NCBI RefSeq assembly: GCF_000702005.1
Contig: NZ_JNKI01000002.1
Location: forward strand, 62,001-126,000
Direction: 5' to 3'
Source of the DNA: Selenomonas sp. ND2010
GTDB taxonomy: Bacteria; Bacillota; Negativicutes; Selenomonadales; Selenomonadaceae
Length of the DNA stretch: 64,000 bases
The notes beneath the pieces are model-generated. The model saw nothing but the letters and a program-made list of their open reading frames with translations, made no database searches and was not told the DNA's origin. The translations under genes were made by a program, and so were the position numbers. This document shows positions 8,499-16,210 of the stretch, piece by piece (position 1 is the first letter of the stretch; every line of letters starts with the position of its first letter).

Positions 8499-8544
8499 AA
8501 AAGCAGAGCGCTGGCCAGAATGATATGGTCAGCGCTCTGCTTTT
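8499..8544. terminator. terminator of the NAD-salvage operon
   Basis: AAAAGCAGAGCGCT (8499-8512) pairs with AGCGCTCTGCTTTT (8531-8544). The hairpin overlaps the nadE stop codon and is followed on the minus strand by TTATCTTATT. It could also stop plus-strand readthrough from 7672. Confidence 0.8.
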
Positions 8545-9319
8545 ATCTTGCCACCACGGGCATGAGTTCTTGCTTATGCTGGTTGATGGCGTGGAGGTGG
8601 TCGATCCTGGCCTTGGTCTCCTGGTCTTCGCAGCTTCCGGTCTTGATGTAGTGATCCAAGACCGCGTAGGTGAAGCCGAGGTTGTCTTCGTCGGTCTTGC
8701 CGCAGAGACCATCGGCAGGGGCTTTGTGGAGAAGGTGGGCGGGGAGAGCGAGTTCCTGCCCGATGGCCAGCACTTCATCGACCGTGTAGGCGGCCAGTGG
8801 CGCGACGTCGCCGGCACTGTCGCCGTATTTGGTGCTGTAGCCGACATAGTCTTCGGAGCGGTTGCAGGTGTTGATGACGCGCCCGCCGCCTGGGATGCCC
8901 TGGGCGATGGCGTAAAGCGTCGCCATGCGGAGCCGTGGCGGGAGATTCTGCTGCAGGGCATCGGTGACGGAGAAGTAGAAGTTGTTGTGGGTTACGGCTT
9001 CGGTGTATTGCAGGGCTTTTAGCATTTCTTTATAGGGCGTGCCGATATTTACGATGCGGTAACGGATGGCGAGGTGTTTGACGAGGCTCAGGGCATCATC
9101 AAGGTCTGCCTGGATGCCGTTGGGCATCAGGACACCGATGACGCGGTCTTTGCCCAGTGCCTCCACGCATAGGGCGGCTGCCACCGAGGAGTCCTTGCCG
9201 CCCGAGATGCCGACTACTGCCTGGGCCTCGGGGCCGTTCTTGCTGAACCAGTCCTGGAGGAAGGAAACAATCCGCTGTTTGTCTTCGTCTGCCTGGAATC
9301 TTGGATATGCCTGTTTCAT
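8543..9319 (-). CDS. nadE: NH3-dependent NAD+ synthetase
   Basis: 258 aa. It amidates deamido-NAD to NAD with ammonia after ATP-dependent adenylation. The ATP-pyrophosphatase P-loop SGGKDS is at 39-44. The family blocks RMATLYAIAQG, NTCNRSEDYVGYSTKYGDSAGD and DGLCGKTDEDNLGF are all present. There is no amidase domain, unlike the second NAD synthetase at 16692. It is the last gene of nrtR-pncA-pncB-nadE, 15 bp after pncB, so it is presumably expressed for nicotinamide/nicotinate salvage under the NrtR-type regulator. Confidence 0.93.
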   Translation of the reverse strand: MKQAYPRFQADEDKQRIVSFLQDWFSKNGPEAQAVVGISGGKDSSVAAALCVEALGKDRVIGVLMPNGIQADLDDALSLVKHLAIRYRIVNIGTPYKEMLKALQYTEAVTHNNFYFSVTDALQQNLPPRLRMATLYAIAQGIPGGGRVINTCNRSEDYVGYSTKYGDSAGDVAPLAAYTVDEVLAIGQELALPAHLLHKAPADGLCGKTDEDNLGFTYAVLDHYIKTGSCEDQETKARIDHLHAINQHKQELMPVVAR

Positions 9320-9334
9320 GGTGGATACCTCCTA

Positions 9335-10552
9335 TCAGTCGTTGTGCTTGAGCCGCCAGTCGATGGCCCGTTGCAGGTAGTCTACGTATTCCTGGTTCTT
9401 GCACATGCCCTTGACCGGCGTATCGGATATCTTGGCTACGTCCTGGCCATTGCATCTGGTCACCTTCATGACGATGTTCAGCGGCTCGGCGTAGGTGTCG
9501 TTGGAAATATAGGTGCCGATGCCAAAGGCAACCTTGGCCTTGCCCTGGAAGTAGCGGGCAATCTTGTCGGCCTTGGCAAAGTCCAGCGAATCGGAGAACA
9601 GCAGCGTCTTGCTGGCGGGATCGATGCCGAGCCGCGTGTAGTGGTCGATGAGCTTGTCACCCCAGAGGAACGGGTCGCCGGAGTCGTGGCGGACGCCGCT
9701 GAACAGGGTGGCCAGGGTCTTGTTGAAGTCGCGCAGGAAGCAGTCGGTGGTGATGGTGTCTGTCAAGGCGATGCCGTTGTCGACGCCGTATTCCTTTACC
9801 CAGGCCTCGAGGGCGACCTGGGTGGAGTAGGCAGGATTGTAGAGGTGGTTGCCCTGGCCCATGCACATAATCCATTCATGGGCCATCGTGCCGACCGGCT
9901 TGACGCCGAACTTCTTCGCCAGATAGACGTTGGAGGTGCCGACAAAGTAGGAGCGCAGCACATCGTTGCTGTCGAGGTCAGCGAACTGCTCGATGGCATA
10001 TTCTTGGGCCTCAGCGCAAAGCCGGCGGCGCAGGCCAAATTCGGAGAAGATGGGCAGCCAGTAGTTCCCGGCCCGCAGCATATCGGCCTTTTGGCGCGTG
10101 CGTTTCTTGGCATCGGCAACCAGTGCCTCGTAGTCGGGGCGGAAGCGGTAGTAGACTTCATTCACGATGGCCAGCGTGGGGATCTCATACATGGAGGTGT
10201 CGAGCAGCGTTCCCTGGGTTTCGATGGACAGGCCGCAATCTCCGGCGGCCTGGATGGAGAAGTCGGCAAAGTCTGGCCGCCAGAGGCGCAGGTGATTGAT
10301 GTAGGACTTCTTGAGCCATTTGATGCCGGCGAGGTAGGCAAGCTCCTCTTCGGTGAAGCGCAGCGCGCAGTAGGCTTTGATTTGGGCTTTGATCTCTTCG
10401 ACCATGGCAGGGGTGAACTGCACGTCCTCATTGCGGCATTTGAACGTCCAGGTGGTTTCGTATTCGCTGGCCTGATGGAAGATGGCCTGCCCCATGCTGA
10501 ACTTGTAGAGATCGGTTTCGAGCAGTGAGTGAATGATCTGGTTGAACTTCAT
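9335..10552 (-). CDS. pncB: nicotinate phosphoribosyltransferase
   Basis: 405 aa from the ATG at 10552 (GAGGAAGTAACC just upstream); a longer frame to 10594 would run back to 12 bp from pncA without a site. It converts nicotinate and PRPP to nicotinate mononucleotide, the committed salvage step. Family blocks are visible: LLETDLYKFSMGQA near the N-terminus, TMAHEW, and the phosphate-binding FSGVRHDSGDP. Length matches the bacterial PncB type. It takes the product of pncA and feeds deamido-NAD formation; the adenylyltransferase step (NadD) is not in this window. Confidence 0.93.
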   Translation of the reverse strand: MKFNQIIHSLLETDLYKFSMGQAIFHQASEYETTWTFKCRNEDVQFTPAMVEEIKAQIKAYCALRFTEEELAYLAGIKWLKKSYINHLRLWRPDFADFSIQAAGDCGLSIETQGTLLDTSMYEIPTLAIVNEVYYRFRPDYEALVADAKKRTRQKADMLRAGNYWLPIFSEFGLRRRLCAEAQEYAIEQFADLDSNDVLRSYFVGTSNVYLAKKFGVKPVGTMAHEWIMCMGQGNHLYNPAYSTQVALEAWVKEYGVDNGIALTDTITTDCFLRDFNKTLATLFSGVRHDSGDPFLWGDKLIDHYTRLGIDPASKTLLFSDSLDFAKADKIARYFQGKAKVAFGIGTYISNDTYAEPLNIVMKVTRCNGQDVAKISDTPVKGMCKNQEYVDYLQRAIDWRLKHND

Positions 10553-10581
10553 GGTTACTTCCTCCTCAATCGCACAAGTAG

Positions 10582-11139
10582 TTATTTCCGCCAAGGCTCC
10601 TGTCCCTGGTGGAGGACGTTCACCTGGATGGTTTTCATGGCGGCAAGGGCTGTATCGTGGGACTCTGGCGTGACACCTGCGCAGCAGGCCGCATCGACAA
10701 CGATGGGGACGTCAGGCAGTGCCGCTTTGGCGATGACGGCATTGGAGAGCACGCAGATATCGGTGCAGAGACCGATAAGCTCGATGGATGCAATGACAGG
10801 GGTGTATTTCTGCTGCAGCAGGGGGCCGAGGGCCAGCGAACCGAAGGTGGGCTTATCGATGATGGTGTCGCCGGCGTCGATGGGCAGACGATGGTCAATC
10901 TGCCAGCCTGCAGTGTCTTTGAGGCAGTGGGGGACTGGCAGATGTCTGCCCTCTTCCGTCTCCAGATAGTCCGCGTGGTGGGTGTCGCGGGTAAAAATCA
11001 GGATGTCGCCGTTCTGTCTGGCGGCTTCGATCTTTTGGCATACCGGCGGGACGATGGCAGCAGCTTCCTGGGAGCCAAGGGCACCATCGATGAAATCGGC
11101 CTGCATATCTACGATGATCAGAATCTTTTTCGTACTCAT
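10582..11139 (-). CDS. pncA: nicotinamidase
   Basis: 185 aa, isochorismatase-like fold. It hydrolyses nicotinamide to nicotinate and ammonia. The catalytic triad is visible as D11 (IIVDMQADF), K96 (DKPTFGS) and C129 (GLCTDICV). Metal ligands probably are D52 and H54 (RDTHH) and H71. It lies 15 bp downstream of nrtR and 29 bp upstream of pncB. The operon context makes nicotinamidase much likelier than another isochorismatase-family hydrolase. Confidence 0.92.
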   Translation of the reverse strand: MSTKKILIIVDMQADFIDGALGSQEAAAIVPPVCQKIEAARQNGDILIFTRDTHHADYLETEEGRHLPVPHCLKDTAGWQIDHRLPIDAGDTIIDKPTFGSLALGPLLQQKYTPVIASIELIGLCTDICVLSNAVIAKAALPDVPIVVDAACCAGVTPESHDTALAAMKTIQVNVLHQGQEPWRK

Positions 11140-11154
11140 TTGTTTCCCGTCCTT

Positions 11155-11955
11155 TCAGATGTCATAACCGCTGGGGAGATATTTGTACAGCGTCGTCTTG
11201 CGCTTGCCTTCCTGTGCGTACTGGCCCAGTTCCTTGACGCGGTGCTTGCCGACATAGTCGCGCATGAACATGCGGCGGAAGTTCGGCTTGTCGAGCTGCT
11301 GGAACAGGATGGCCTCGTGTACGCGCAGCAGCTCTAAGATGTCGAAGCGGGCCTTGTCCTGCAGCAGGGCAAAGGCATCGTCGGTATAGTTCAGCCGTCC
11401 GCGGAGGCGTTTCAAGGCCGTCACGATCAAGTCTTCATGATCGAAGGCGATGTTCTTCATGGTGAGGGAGCATTTATCGCCGACGAAGTAGATGGAAAGG
11501 TCGCCGTTCTCGTCGTAGCCCTTGCGGATCTTGAAGAGCTTGGCTTCTTTGGCGTCATCGCCAGCCTTGGGCTGGAGCAGTCCCTTGGGAACCAGTGCGG
11601 TGTAGACCACGCTGACCACATGGGTGCGCGGGTCGCGGTCGGGGGTCCCGACGGTGATGAGCTGCCGCAGGTCAATGCCATCGGCTGCTTTCACGCCGGT
11701 CTCCTCATAAAGTTCTCGAGCCGCAGCCTCATCGATCGATTCCCTGCCGGTTTCTAGGAAGCCGCCAGGGATGGCCCAATAATCTTTGTAGGGATGATGG
11801 GCGCGCTTGATCAACAGGATATTGAGCTCATTGTCATCATCCATCGTGAAGATGATCACGTCGGCAGTGACCGAAGGCCGTTCGTATTTTGACACGTCGT
11901 ATTGATCGAGGAAGGCTTTCTCGGCCGCTACTTGTTCCTGATCCATATCCAACAC
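11155..11955 (-). CDS. nrtR: NrtR-type Nudix transcriptional regulator of NAD metabolism
   Basis: 266 aa. Residues of about 28-160 form a Nudix domain with a box-like GGFLETGRES...RELYEETGV (64-88). The C-terminal 100 residues are a winged-helix module (KARFDILELLRVHEAILFQQLDKPNFRRMF). NrtR proteins sense ADP-ribose or related nucleotides through the Nudix domain and repress NAD salvage genes. This one heads the pncA-pncB-nadE operon behind an array of palindromes at 11992-12083, as expected for autorepression. Whether the Nudix domain still hydrolyses is not clear from sequence. Confidence 0.88.
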   Translation of the reverse strand: MLDMDQEQVAAEKAFLDQYDVSKYERPSVTADVIIFTMDDDNELNILLIKRAHHPYKDYWAIPGGFLETGRESIDEAAARELYEETGVKAADGIDLRQLITVGTPDRDPRTHVVSVVYTALVPKGLLQPKAGDDAKEAKLFKIRKGYDENGDLSIYFVGDKCSLTMKNIAFDHEDLIVTALKRLRGRLNYTDDAFALLQDKARFDILELLRVHEAILFQQLDKPNFRRMFMRDYVGKHRVKELGQYAQEGKRKTTLYKYLPSGYDI

Positions 11956-11991
11956 CTCATTTCTTGTTATGCGAATGCTTGGTGATTCATT

Positions 11992-12083
11992 TATAGTCTA
12001 GATGACTTTTTATACTATAGTCAAATTGACTATAGTTAGTGTAGTATATTTGACTATAGATGTCAATGTTTTTTTGACTACGT
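11992..12083. promoter_or_regulatory. nrtR operator: array of NrtR-type operators at 24-bp spacing
   Basis: Three 20-bp palindrome copies start at 11992, 12016 and 12040, exactly 24 bp apart, and a degraded fourth starts at 12064. The central copy is embedded in an odd-centred perfect palindrome (12014-12036, arms ACTATAGTCAA / TTGACTATAGT). On the minus strand a TTGACA (12060-12065) with TACACT 17 nt on gives a plausible promoter inside the array. Binding should block transcription of nrtR-pncA-pncB-nadE. Confidence 0.75.
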
Positions 12084-12110
12084 GATGGGGAAAATTGTGC
12101 AGGGAAGGAA

Positions 12111-12144
12111 AAAGAAAAAGCCGCTGGTTTTATGCCAGCGGCTT
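12111..12144 (-). terminator. intrinsic terminator of the 12190 gene
   Basis: AAGCCGCTGG (12118-12127) pairs with CCAGCGGCTT (12135-12144), followed on the minus strand by TTTTCTTTTTCC. It separates the gene at 12190 from the NrtR operators. Confidence 0.8.
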
Positions 12145-12189
12145 GAAGTGTCTTCCTGTATGCCCCTCATCGAATCCGTGATGTTTTTG

Positions 12190-12555
12190 TTAAGCGGTAA
12201 TATTGATAAAAGAACCGGCTAAAATACTGTCCATGTTGTCTTGATAGTGGTGGATTTCGCGCTGCTGACCTGGTGCGTAGTTCGTGGTAAGTGTCAAGTT
12301 TTTACCAGTGCGTGAATAGGTATGCGAAGTTACCACATTGTCGCCGTGCAGCGTCAAAACAACCATAGCTCCATCAGACATCCGCTTGGTAATCGTAGCA
12401 CTCTCCACAGTTTTACGTTCCTGCGGTACGTCTTTTTTGTTGGGAGCTTCTTGTGATGAATCCGTAATTGCCGCTGAGGCCCGGATGGCCGAAATTCCCG
12501 ACGCAGCTAGGCTCCAGAAGCTAGGTGACCCATTGATTGCACCAATGCCGCTCAT
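12190..12555 (-). CDS. hypothetical protein
   Basis: 121 aa with a strong site (AAAGGAGGGATTATC-ATG). The N-terminal 35 residues are small-residue rich (MSGIGAINGSPSFWSLAASG), without a classical signal peptide. Residues 50-121 look beta-rich (TITKRMSDGAMVVLTLHGDNVVTS). No family is recognised. It has its own near-consensus promoter (12604-12632) and terminator, so it is a well-defined single-gene transcript. Confidence 0.65.
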   Translation of the reverse strand: MSGIGAINGSPSFWSLAASGISAIRASAAITDSSQEAPNKKDVPQERKTVESATITKRMSDGAMVVLTLHGDNVVTSHTYSRTGKNLTLTTNYAPGQQREIHHYQDNMDSILAGSFINITA

Positions 12556-12603
12556 GATAATCCCTCCTTTGCCTGGTGCAATACAGGAAAGACTACTAAC
12601 ATT

Positions 12604-12632
12604 ATTATATCATTGGATGAAAGTTCTGACAA
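12604..12632 (-). promoter_or_regulatory. sigma-70-type promoter for the 12190 gene
   Basis: On the minus strand TTGTCA (12627-12632), a 17-nt spacer and a perfect TATAAT (12604-12609) lie about 50 bp before the start codon. Confidence 0.75.
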
Positions 12633-12660
12633 TAATCGAATGAGGCTGTACGAAAATATT

Positions 12661-12690
12661 TTGGGAGAATCGTGGGAATCTTGGTATAAT
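12661..12690 (+). promoter_or_regulatory. promoter for the aldo/keto reductase-fliB operon
   Basis: TTGGGA (12661-12666), an 18-nt spacer and TATAAT (12685-12690) preceded by TGG, an extended -10 arrangement. It lies 40 bp upstream of the start at 12731. Confidence 0.6.
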
Positions 12691-12730
12691 TAAAAGTAAG
12701 AGCAAGGTTTTGTTTTAGGAGGGCGTAATC

Positions 12731-13756
12731 ATGAGACAGGTAACTTTGGGGACAACTGGCATTACCGTGCCACAAAATGGCTTTGGGGCATTGCCGATTC
12801 AGCGCGTGACGAAGGCGGAAGCGGTTAATCTTTTGCGGGCAGCCTATGCGGGCGGCATGCGTTATTTCGATACGGCGCGTGCCTATAGTGATAGTGAAGA
12901 GAAACTAGGCGAAGCATTCAAGGGGATGTGGGATAAGGTGTTTTTGGCGACAAAGACCCATGCTAAGACACCGGAAGGTTTTTGGCAGGATTTGGAGACG
13001 TCACTGCGGCTGCTGCAGACCAACTGCATCGACGTGTATCAGTTTCATTGTGCGGACCAGTGCTGGCGGCCCGGTGATGGTTCGGGCATGTATGAGGCCA
13101 TGCTCGAGGCGAAAGCGCAGGGAAAGATCCGCCATATCGGCGTGACGGCTCATAAAATCAAAGTGGCCTTTGAGTGTGTGGAGTCAGGGCTCTATGAGAC
13201 GATGCAGTTCCCGTTCAGTTATTTGGCTTCCGAGCAAGAAGTGAACTTAGTCAAACTTTGTCGGGAGAAAAAAGTTGGCTTTATTGCGATGAAAGGGCTG
13301 GCGGGTGGACTTATCAATCGTTCGGAGGCGGCGATGGCTTATATCGCGCAGTACGATAATGTCGTGCCTATCTGGGGCATTCAGCGGAAACAGGAACTTG
13401 ATGAGTGGCTTTCTTATATGGAGGAAACGCCAGTCATGACGGAGGAAGTTGAGGCCTATATTGCGCAGGAGCAGCAGGCTCTTTCGGGCGAGTTTTGCCG
13501 TGGCTACGGTTATTGCATGCCTTGTCCGGCCGGCATCATGATTAACCAATGTGCGCGCATGTCGCTGATGTTGCGCCGTGCACCGTCCAAAGCCTGGCTT
13601 ACGCCGGAGATGCAGACGGAGATGAAGAAAATCGAGAATTGTCTCAATTGCCGTCAGTGCACCACCAAATGTCCTTATGAGTTGAATACGCCAGCGCTTT
13701 TAAAGAAAAATTATGAGGATTATCAAAAAGTCCTCGCTGGTGAAATTGAGGTATGA
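12731..13756 (+). CDS. aldo/keto reductase with C-terminal 4Fe-4S motifs
   Basis: 341 aa. Residues 1-245 are an aldo/keto reductase barrel with the catalytic set D47, Y52, K75 and H106. The C-terminal 95 residues carry two cysteine groups: C256-C262-C265-C274 and the ferredoxin-type C304-x2-C307-x2-C310-x3-C314 followed by P. Such AKR/Fe-S proteins are widespread in anaerobes, with unknown substrates. RBS AGGAGGGCGTAATC precedes the ATG. The gene is translationally tied to the following FliB-type gene, whose start lies 2 bp after this stop. Confidence 0.85.
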   Translation: MRQVTLGTTGITVPQNGFGALPIQRVTKAEAVNLLRAAYAGGMRYFDTARAYSDSEEKLGEAFKGMWDKVFLATKTHAKTPEGFWQDLETSLRLLQTNCIDVYQFHCADQCWRPGDGSGMYEAMLEAKAQGKIRHIGVTAHKIKVAFECVESGLYETMQFPFSYLASEQEVNLVKLCREKKVGFIAMKGLAGGLINRSEAAMAYIAQYDNVVPIWGIQRKQELDEWLSYMEETPVMTEEVEAYIAQEQQALSGEFCRGYGYCMPCPAGIMINQCARMSLMLRRAPSKAWLTPEMQTEMKKIENCLNCRQCTTKCPYELNTPALLKKNYEDYQKVLAGEIEV

Positions 13757-13757
13757 T

Positions 13758-14606
13758 GTGATTACGATTTATCCAGATTTTTATGAGAAGTTTTCCTGTA
13801 AGGCTGATTCGTGTCAGCATAGTTGTTGCATGGGGTGGGAAATTGACATTGATGCGCGGACGGCGAAACGCTATCAGACGATGTCGGATGCCTTGGGGGC
13901 AGAAATACGGCGCAATATTTTCTGTCACGACGGTATTTGGCAGTTTCGTTTGGATGAGAAAGCGCGCTGCCCGTTTCTTCGAACCGATGGCCTTTGTCAG
14001 CTGATACGAAATGCTGGGGATTCCATTCTCTGTGATATTTGTGCGAATCATCCGCGCTTTTTTGTGACGGCAGCGGATTTCGAACTGGCAGGCGTGGGGC
14101 TTAGTTGTGAAAAGAGTTGTGAACTTTTGCTGGCTGACTTGTCAACCTTGACGTTTCACGAGGAAAATTCGGACCGGGCCATTGACTTGTCAACATTACT
14201 AGGGAACATGGGGATTGAGCTCCCGGCGGAAGAGCTTGTCTATCTGTCCGGGATGACAAAAGACGATGCCGAATTTGTTTTGGACTGCCTCGGAAAAACT
14301 GTGCCGATTGATGACGCGTGGACCAGACAATTAGGCGAATTGGCTGCGATGACGGATCAACTGGTGCCGCTTACGGAAAACGAATTGGTGCTCTTTACAC
14401 GCGTCTATCAGTATATTGTTTATCGGGCGTTGGAGTATCTCGAGACATTTGGCTTGGCAGCGATTCTTTCTTATGCACAGTTGAATGCTGATTTTATTTC
14501 TTTGCTTTATCAATTGACCGGTCAGCTGGATGAGTCGGTTCGGCGCTGGTCAGAGCAGATTGAGTACAGCGTCGAGAATGTTCGCTGTTTGATGAAGCTG
14601 GTTTAA
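13758..14606 (+). CDS. fliB: FliB-family protein (flagellin lysine N-methylase)
   Basis: 282 aa from the GTG at 13758, with GAGG 6 nt upstream inside the end of the preceding gene; a longer frame to an ATG at 13713 overlaps that gene by 44 bp. FliB methylates surface lysines of flagellin in Salmonella. The cysteine-rich hallmarks are present: C14, C19, C23-C24 (SCQHSCCMGWEID), CPFL..DGLCQL, LCDICANHPRF and GLSCEKSC. The cysteines suggest a metal cluster. Coupling to an Fe-S aldo/keto reductase and distance from flagellar structural genes leave the substrate open. Three copies of the YTGACNNGTCAR palindrome lie in this gene. Confidence 0.75.
   Translation: MITIYPDFYEKFSCKADSCQHSCCMGWEIDIDARTAKRYQTMSDALGAEIRRNIFCHDGIWQFRLDEKARCPFLRTDGLCQLIRNAGDSILCDICANHPRFFVTAADFELAGVGLSCEKSCELLLADLSTLTFHEENSDRAIDLSTLLGNMGIELPAEELVYLSGMTKDDAEFVLDCLGKTVPIDDAWTRQLGELAAMTDQLVPLTENELVLFTRVYQYIVYRALEYLETFGLAAILSYAQLNADFISLLYQLTGQLDESVRRWSEQIEYSVENVRCLMKLV
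14134..14525. repeat. three YTGACNNGTCAR palindromes in fliB
   Basis: CTGACTTGTCAA (14134-14145), TTGACTTGTCAA (14182-14193) and TTGACCGGTCAG (14514-14525). They are part of a window-wide recurrent motif; one copy of the 8 fixed bases would be expected by chance per 64 kb. Confidence 0.6.
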
Positions 14607-14615
14607 GGAGATTTT

Positions 14616-15401
14616 ATGATTTCAGTGGAAGTGGTACAGGGGCTGTTGATTCCTTTTGCGGGAACGAGCTTAGGGGCAGCCTGTGTTTATCTCATGCGAA
14701 AAGAGCTTCACGCGAAGGTTCAAAAGGGTCTTACTGGTTTTGCGGCAGGCGTTATGGTGGCGGCTTCGATTTGGAGTCTTTTGATTCCGGCTATGGAAGC
14801 GTCGGCAGGGATGGGAGCTTTATCGTTTTTGCCGGCGGTAATCGGATTTTGGGTGGGAACGTTGTTCCTCTTGCTCCTCGACCATGCGATTCCTCATTTG
14901 CATATGAATGCAGATGCGGCGGAGGGACCTGCTAGTTCTTTGTCCAAGACGACGATGCTGGTGCTGGCAGTGACGCTTCACAATATCCCGGAAGGAATGG
15001 CAGTAGGTGTGGTCTTTGCTGGCTGGATGGCCGGGAATGTGGATATTACTATAGCGGGCGCTTTTGTGTTGTCGTTAGGCATTGCTATCCAGAATTTCCC
15101 GGAAGGGGCAATTATCTCCATGCCGCTTCGGAGTGCAGGGATGAGCCGTCATAAAGCCTTTGCCGCAGGTGTGCTTTCTGGTGTGGTGGAACCTGTGGGT
15201 GGCTTGTTGACGATTCTGGCGACAAGCTATGTGATTCCCGTGATGCCTTATTTGTTGGCTTTTGCGGCAGGAGCTATGCTTTATGTAGTTGTGGAAGAAT
15301 TGATACCGGAAATGTCTGCGGGCAATCATTCGGATGTGGGGGTTCTTTGTTTTTCCGTAGGATTTACCCTGATGATGGCTTTGGATGTTGCTTTGGGGTA
15401 A
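14616..15401 (+). CDS. ZIP-family divalent metal transporter
   Basis: 261 aa with about eight hydrophobic segments. ZIP transporters import zinc, iron or manganese into the cytoplasm. The metal-site motifs are HNIPEG in the fourth segment (about residue 121) and NFPEG in the fifth, as in the GufA/ZupT branch. A short variable loop between segments 3 and 4 contains HLHMN. It follows fliB by 9 bp and probably shares the AKR-fliB transcript; metal supply to those cysteine-rich proteins is a possible link but only inference. Confidence 0.85.
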   Translation: MISVEVVQGLLIPFAGTSLGAACVYLMRKELHAKVQKGLTGFAAGVMVAASIWSLLIPAMEASAGMGALSFLPAVIGFWVGTLFLLLLDHAIPHLHMNADAAEGPASSLSKTTMLVLAVTLHNIPEGMAVGVVFAGWMAGNVDITIAGAFVLSLGIAIQNFPEGAIISMPLRSAGMSRHKAFAAGVLSGVVEPVGGLLTILATSYVIPVMPYLLAFAAGAMLYVVVEELIPEMSAGNHSDVGVLCFSVGFTLMMALDVALG

Positions 15402-15526
15402 TAGGTGAGGATAGAGGACTGCTGTGGCAGGATTTTCCTTCCTGGCCGCGAATTTTACAAGCAAGAAAAAAGTTGGTCTCAAGGTAGCGTGCAGACGTGT
15501 TTTTTTGATAGGAATGAGGTGTGGGA

Positions 15527-15937
15527 ATGGAACAGGAAATGAGAGTGGGGAGGATTGGGCTTGCCGGGGAGACGAATATTAGCCGGGAAAAGGCTGCCGG
15601 GACAAGTGCCTTTAAGGAGTTGTTTTCGGATTTGGTGGCGGAAAGGCTGGGTAAGATTCCCGAGACACTCGAAACGATGGAGGCCGTCGATAAAGAACTG
15701 AAGGAACTTCGGGCCCAGCGAGAGTTTACGGAAACTGTTAAGCATATTCTCCCTGATGGCAGTATCCGCATATCGGAATATAAGCAGGGCCACTTGGAAG
15801 CCTGCTACATTCAAAAGCCGAAACTTCGTGCGGTGGCCGATAGGACGAAGCCTATCCCCAGGGCGGCGGATGGTTCGCTTTTGACCAGTCAGCAGGAAAT
15901 GAAACTGGAACCGCGCCGTAATATCCTGGAAGAGTGA
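15527..15937 (+). CDS. hypothetical protein
   Basis: 136 aa from the ATG at 15527 (GAGGTGTGGGA upstream). It is soluble and charged, with a helical middle (about 25-70, ELFSDLVAERLGKIPETLETM) and a short segment HILPDGSIRISEYKQGHL. No signal peptide or known family. It contains a copy of the recurrent palindrome (15881-15892) and ends before a strong terminator. Confidence 0.55.
   Translation: MEQEMRVGRIGLAGETNISREKAAGTSAFKELFSDLVAERLGKIPETLETMEAVDKELKELRAQREFTETVKHILPDGSIRISEYKQGHLEACYIQKPKLRAVADRTKPIPRAADGSLLTSQQEMKLEPRRNILEE
15881..15892. repeat. YTGACNNGTCAR palindrome
   Basis: TTGACCAGTCAG, one member of the recurrent motif. Confidence 0.5.
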
Positions 15938-16040
15938 GTTCGTTTTTTCGCGTTGGCAGGCGTGACTTTTGCGCTCAGATATGCTAGGAGAAGATTTTTA
16001 TACGGCAACGATAGTAGGGCGAGAAATCGCTACGGTAAGG

Positions 16041-16083
16041 ACATCCATAATCCGGCAGTTTTCGGATTATGGATGTTTTTTTT
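16041..16083 (+). terminator. strong intrinsic terminator
   Basis: A 14-bp perfect stem (16041-16054 with 16063-16076), 8-nt loop and eight T residues. It ends the 15527 transcript. The 100 bp between the stop at 15937 and this hairpin show only a small GGGCGAGAAATCGCT-type inverted repeat. Confidence 0.9.
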
Positions 16084-16145
16084 GAGGAGAAATGCTATTT
16101 TATGACAGAAGAATTATTTACCAGGATGCCTCGACCTTTGCAATA

Positions 16146-16197
16146 GATGAGAAAAACTCCTGAAGCGTTTTTAGCCTCAGGAGTTTTTCTCATCTGA
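16146..16197. terminator. bidirectional terminator between 15527 and the FKBP gene
   Basis: An 18-bp stem of the type GATGAGAAAAACTCCTGA (16146-16163), with its complement ending near 16195 and T-runs in both orientations. It is convergent with the FKBP gene on the minus strand. Confidence 0.8.
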
Positions 16198-16210
16198 TTT
16201 TCTTTAGTCG

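Noticed and set aside
9344-10528. Long open frame (394 codons) on the plus strand opposite pncB
   Set aside because: It is the antisense shadow of a GC-rich, well-recognised gene, with low-complexity Gly/Val/Ala composition, no ribosome-binding site and no recognisable domain.
13713-13757. Longer FliB start at the ATG at 13713
   Set aside because: It would overlap the reductase by 44 bp with no ribosome-binding site, whereas the GTG at 13758 has GAGG at 6 nt and gives the normal family N-terminus.
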